From contig CM041084.1 of assembly GCA_023079485.1 (NCBI GenBank), positions 14,320,609 through 14,384,608 on the forward strand: a stretch of 64,000 nucleotides of DNA, given 5' to 3'. Below, piece after piece: positions 61,467 through 64,000 of this stretch. The notes under the pieces were generated by a model. The model was not told where the DNA came from and ran no database searches. It saw nothing but the letters and a program-made list of their open reading frames with translations. How positions within the stretch are numbered: position 1 is the first letter of the stretch; each line of letters begins with the position of its first letter. The position numbers were made by a program, and so were the translations under genes. Source of the DNA: Archilochus colubris. Taxonomy: Eukaryota; Chordata; Aves; Apodiformes; Trochilidae.

Positions 61467-64000
61467 TAAAGAGCCTCTTTCACTGTAACAGACTCAGTAT
61501 TTCAGCTACTTCGGACCCAACTTGGAGTTAGTGGGACTGCTACAAAGCAGGAATTGTGTCAGACACTTCTAAGGCTTCGAAGGCCCCTGCAGAACACAAT
61601 AGGGGACAAGTATGTGAAAGAAGCTCTTTCAGTGCCCCATCAGGTCAGTTGTTTGAGTACAAAGCTGCGCTGAGCAAAGAATTACTGTATCTTTGTTCTA
61701 TCCTCATGTTATGAATCCCTCCTATTGACATACCCCTTGTCCCATTAAATGTGATATTATGGATGCACAACTATGAAGTCTTCCAAGACTGGTGAGAGGT
61801 ATTTAGGTCTCCTGTTTTCCCATTCCATGTAATCGTTACCATTTGAGAGAAAAGGAAGGAATTCAGAATAGAGTTGAATTTGGTTTACAAGACAATCTTT
61901 GAGACTCAAAAGTTGAGCAGAAAAGTGATTTTCTCAAAGGGTAAAAGAGAAATACTGACAGGTTGTTCACTTGAAATTCCGGATTAGAGAAAAATTGCTC
62001 CACTTAATGCAAACTAACAAGCACTAGTGTCTAGACAATAGAAGAGCTGGGCTACAAATAAAAGAGTGCATCTGACAAAGACACTTCGATTCTTATTATA
62101 TAAATTAAAACAATTTCATGGATGTACATGGCAACAACTTGATTTTATGAAGCACTTGTAACAGTAACTACAGTATCGTAAATGGTGAATGCAGGCTGGC
62201 CTGAAGAAAGTGCAGGTATGCCTTGACTGTAGCTTCTGCAGTGCTTTCGGCTACTATACAGATAAGGGTGAATTAGCTCTTCCCCATTTACTCCAGATAT
62301 TACAATGAACATAACCATGACACCACAGAGCTCAACTTCAGTTAACCACAGAGCTCTCCTAGGCATGTACTGAAAACCATTCTAAGTTTCATTTGGCCAT
62401 TTCCATTCAGCTATCAGTAACCAAACTGATTTCAGATATTTTTCATTTAACAGTAGTAACAGCAGTCACTGAAACACAGACAAAAACGGAGTGGCTGGGC
62501 ATGAAATACAAAATAATTCTGAGCTGGGAGAAAGAAGAGTACATGTCCAACAGGAAGACTCTGATAAGTCTTAAAATATGTATTAAATATTTAGAAGCGG
62601 GATAAGCAGTACATTTTGAAATTAAAATTATACTAATTTAGAATGGGTTGCATATCTACAGCTCACATAATCCACCAGTTATTTCTGGAATGTAAAAAAC
62701 ATCTCAAGCAGAAATATTTGCTCTCTCATTCCATTCTCAAAACCCAAATTCTACTGGAGTAAACTTCACTGCAAAGGTTATTTCTTGATGACCTTCAAAA
62801 ATAAGCATATGAGATATGTCCTTCTTGATATAGCTTAGCTTTGTGGGTGTTACATTCCTCCAGCTCATCAACATTAGTGATAAAGGCCAAAATCTTCTGC
62901 TCATCAAGGCAAAAGGTAGGGAGAAGTAGAAGAGTCCCAGCTCTGGGTAGATTTTAAGCATGCACATTCCTTCTCTTTTCACAACTTTTCTCCCCTCTTG
63001 CTGACACCATTTCATGAGTAAGAGCTTCCTCTTTGTTTCTGCTCCATCATTTCCTGCGGCTTCCATCCAGTAAGCCTCCTTACACTCCTTCAAAGTGTTT
63101 TTCCACTCAGACTAAGAGAATGCCCTGAACTGGACAGATAGTGTTGTAGATGACATGGAACAAGACACAGAAACAGAAGTAAGAGAGAAAGATGTGAGAA
63201 GATATGGAAACAGAAAGGGCAGATATAAATTAAATGAGGAAAATGAGAAGAAAGTACAGGAATAAACAAAATAATAAGCATGGTGAACAACAAAGTAGGA
63301 GCAAAAGGAAGGCTCTGCTGTTTTCCATAATTTCTGAATGGAATGAATGAATTCCATGGAATGAAAAAACATAAACACTTTAATATCCATTATTGGTAAG
63401 AAAACTAAATCAGGTAATTTCTCCATAAATCTCTCTGAAGTGGCATTTTCATGTGATGCAGAAAAATCCTCCCAACTCTGATCCTACATTGGTAGCTAGA
63501 AAAAAATGTCCCTGTGCACGCAGGTGTTCTGAGGTGGATTTAATGAGTTACTGAGGAGTAAAGCTATGAGTGCAGGTCTTAAGAAAGCCTCGTATGATAC
63601 AATTTCTCATCTTAAATACAGGTAACTTTATGGTGCTGCTGCACCTCCAACACTTTGTGCATTTCTGATCCCTCAATGAAGAAACTGAACTTGTACCACC
63701 GTTCATTTAAGACTGTCTTAGAAAGCAGGACAGAGATTGATACTGATCTCACATCTTCATCTCAACAGTGCAGACTTCATATAGCTTCAAAAATGTTCCT
63801 TGAATAAGCTATGCTGTTGAGATATTCCACATACATATTTTAAAAATAGAAAACCCAAGCTTTCTATACATGAGAAAGTGTCCAAAACTAAAATAATGTG
63901 CCCCCGAAGCAGTTTTTTGTACAGCTTCTGTACCTAACTCCCATAACAAATCCACAAACATGGGACTGGGACTCACTTTGTGCTGTCCTGTAATCATCCA
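61467..64000. other. Intergenic, no gene recognised
   Basis: AT-rich sequence to the window end. The longest frames (62737-63093 and 63112-63426, both minus strand) show no known domain. The second is a low-complexity Ser/Phe-rich reading of an AG-rich stretch. Confidence 0.6.

Noticed and set aside
63112..63426. 104-codon minus-strand frame rich in Ser/Phe with a hydrophobic run
   Set aside because: It reads a purine-rich (AGAA/GAAA) low-complexity stretch on the opposite strand and has no domain.
24131..64000. Search for tRNA, rRNA, snoRNA or CRISPR-like arrays
   Set aside because: No tRNA A/B boxes in a cloverleaf context, rRNA words or regularly spaced repeats were seen by eye; a covariance-model scan was not possible.

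Overview
This window comes from a vertebrate nuclear genome, very probably a bird and plausibly a neoavian rather than a galliform. It is AT-rich, has large introns with vertebrate GT-AG splice sites, carries CR1 LINE fragments, and contains one LTR of a type I recognise as a common avian ERV-L-like solo LTR. Nothing looks prokaryotic, so there are no operons, ribosome binding sites or CRISPR arrays.

Region 1 (1 to about 24.1 kb, + strand) is the 3' part of neuropilin-1 (NRP1). Eight coding exons, numbered 10-17 by the human scheme, join in one continuous frame (1,161 coding bases, 386 residues plus stop). They encode the end of the second F5/8C (b2) domain, the linker with its glycosaminoglycan site, the MAM domain, an acidic cassette exon, the membrane helix and the short cytoplasmic tail ending in SEA. 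A 3' UTR of roughly 3.4 kb follows. The 5' exons (CUB domains, b1 and most of b2) lie upstream of the window. Several places suggest isoform control: open read-through frames into introns 11 and 12, a tandem splice acceptor at exon 14, and a frame-neutral cassette exon 16.

Region 2 (about 24.1 to 64 kb) is intergenic as far as I can tell. I found no recognisable coding gene, tRNA or rRNA. It holds one approximately 574-bp solo LTR (45043-45616), two old CR1 remnants (about 47.14 kb and 61.3 kb), a long poly-A tract, a 21-bp minisatellite in a GC-richer island at 37.0-37.7 kb, and simple repeats. Some segments look like candidate regulatory DNA: a homeodomain/FOX/TCF motif cluster near 34.1-34.4 kb, a CpG-bearing patch at 38.2 kb, and an EBF-like palindrome beside a CTCF-like core near 58.4 kb.

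I did not find an obviously new biological system. The most useful leads are the NRP1 isoform signals, an apparently extra cysteine in the MAM domain, and the candidate regulatory and structured non-coding segments.
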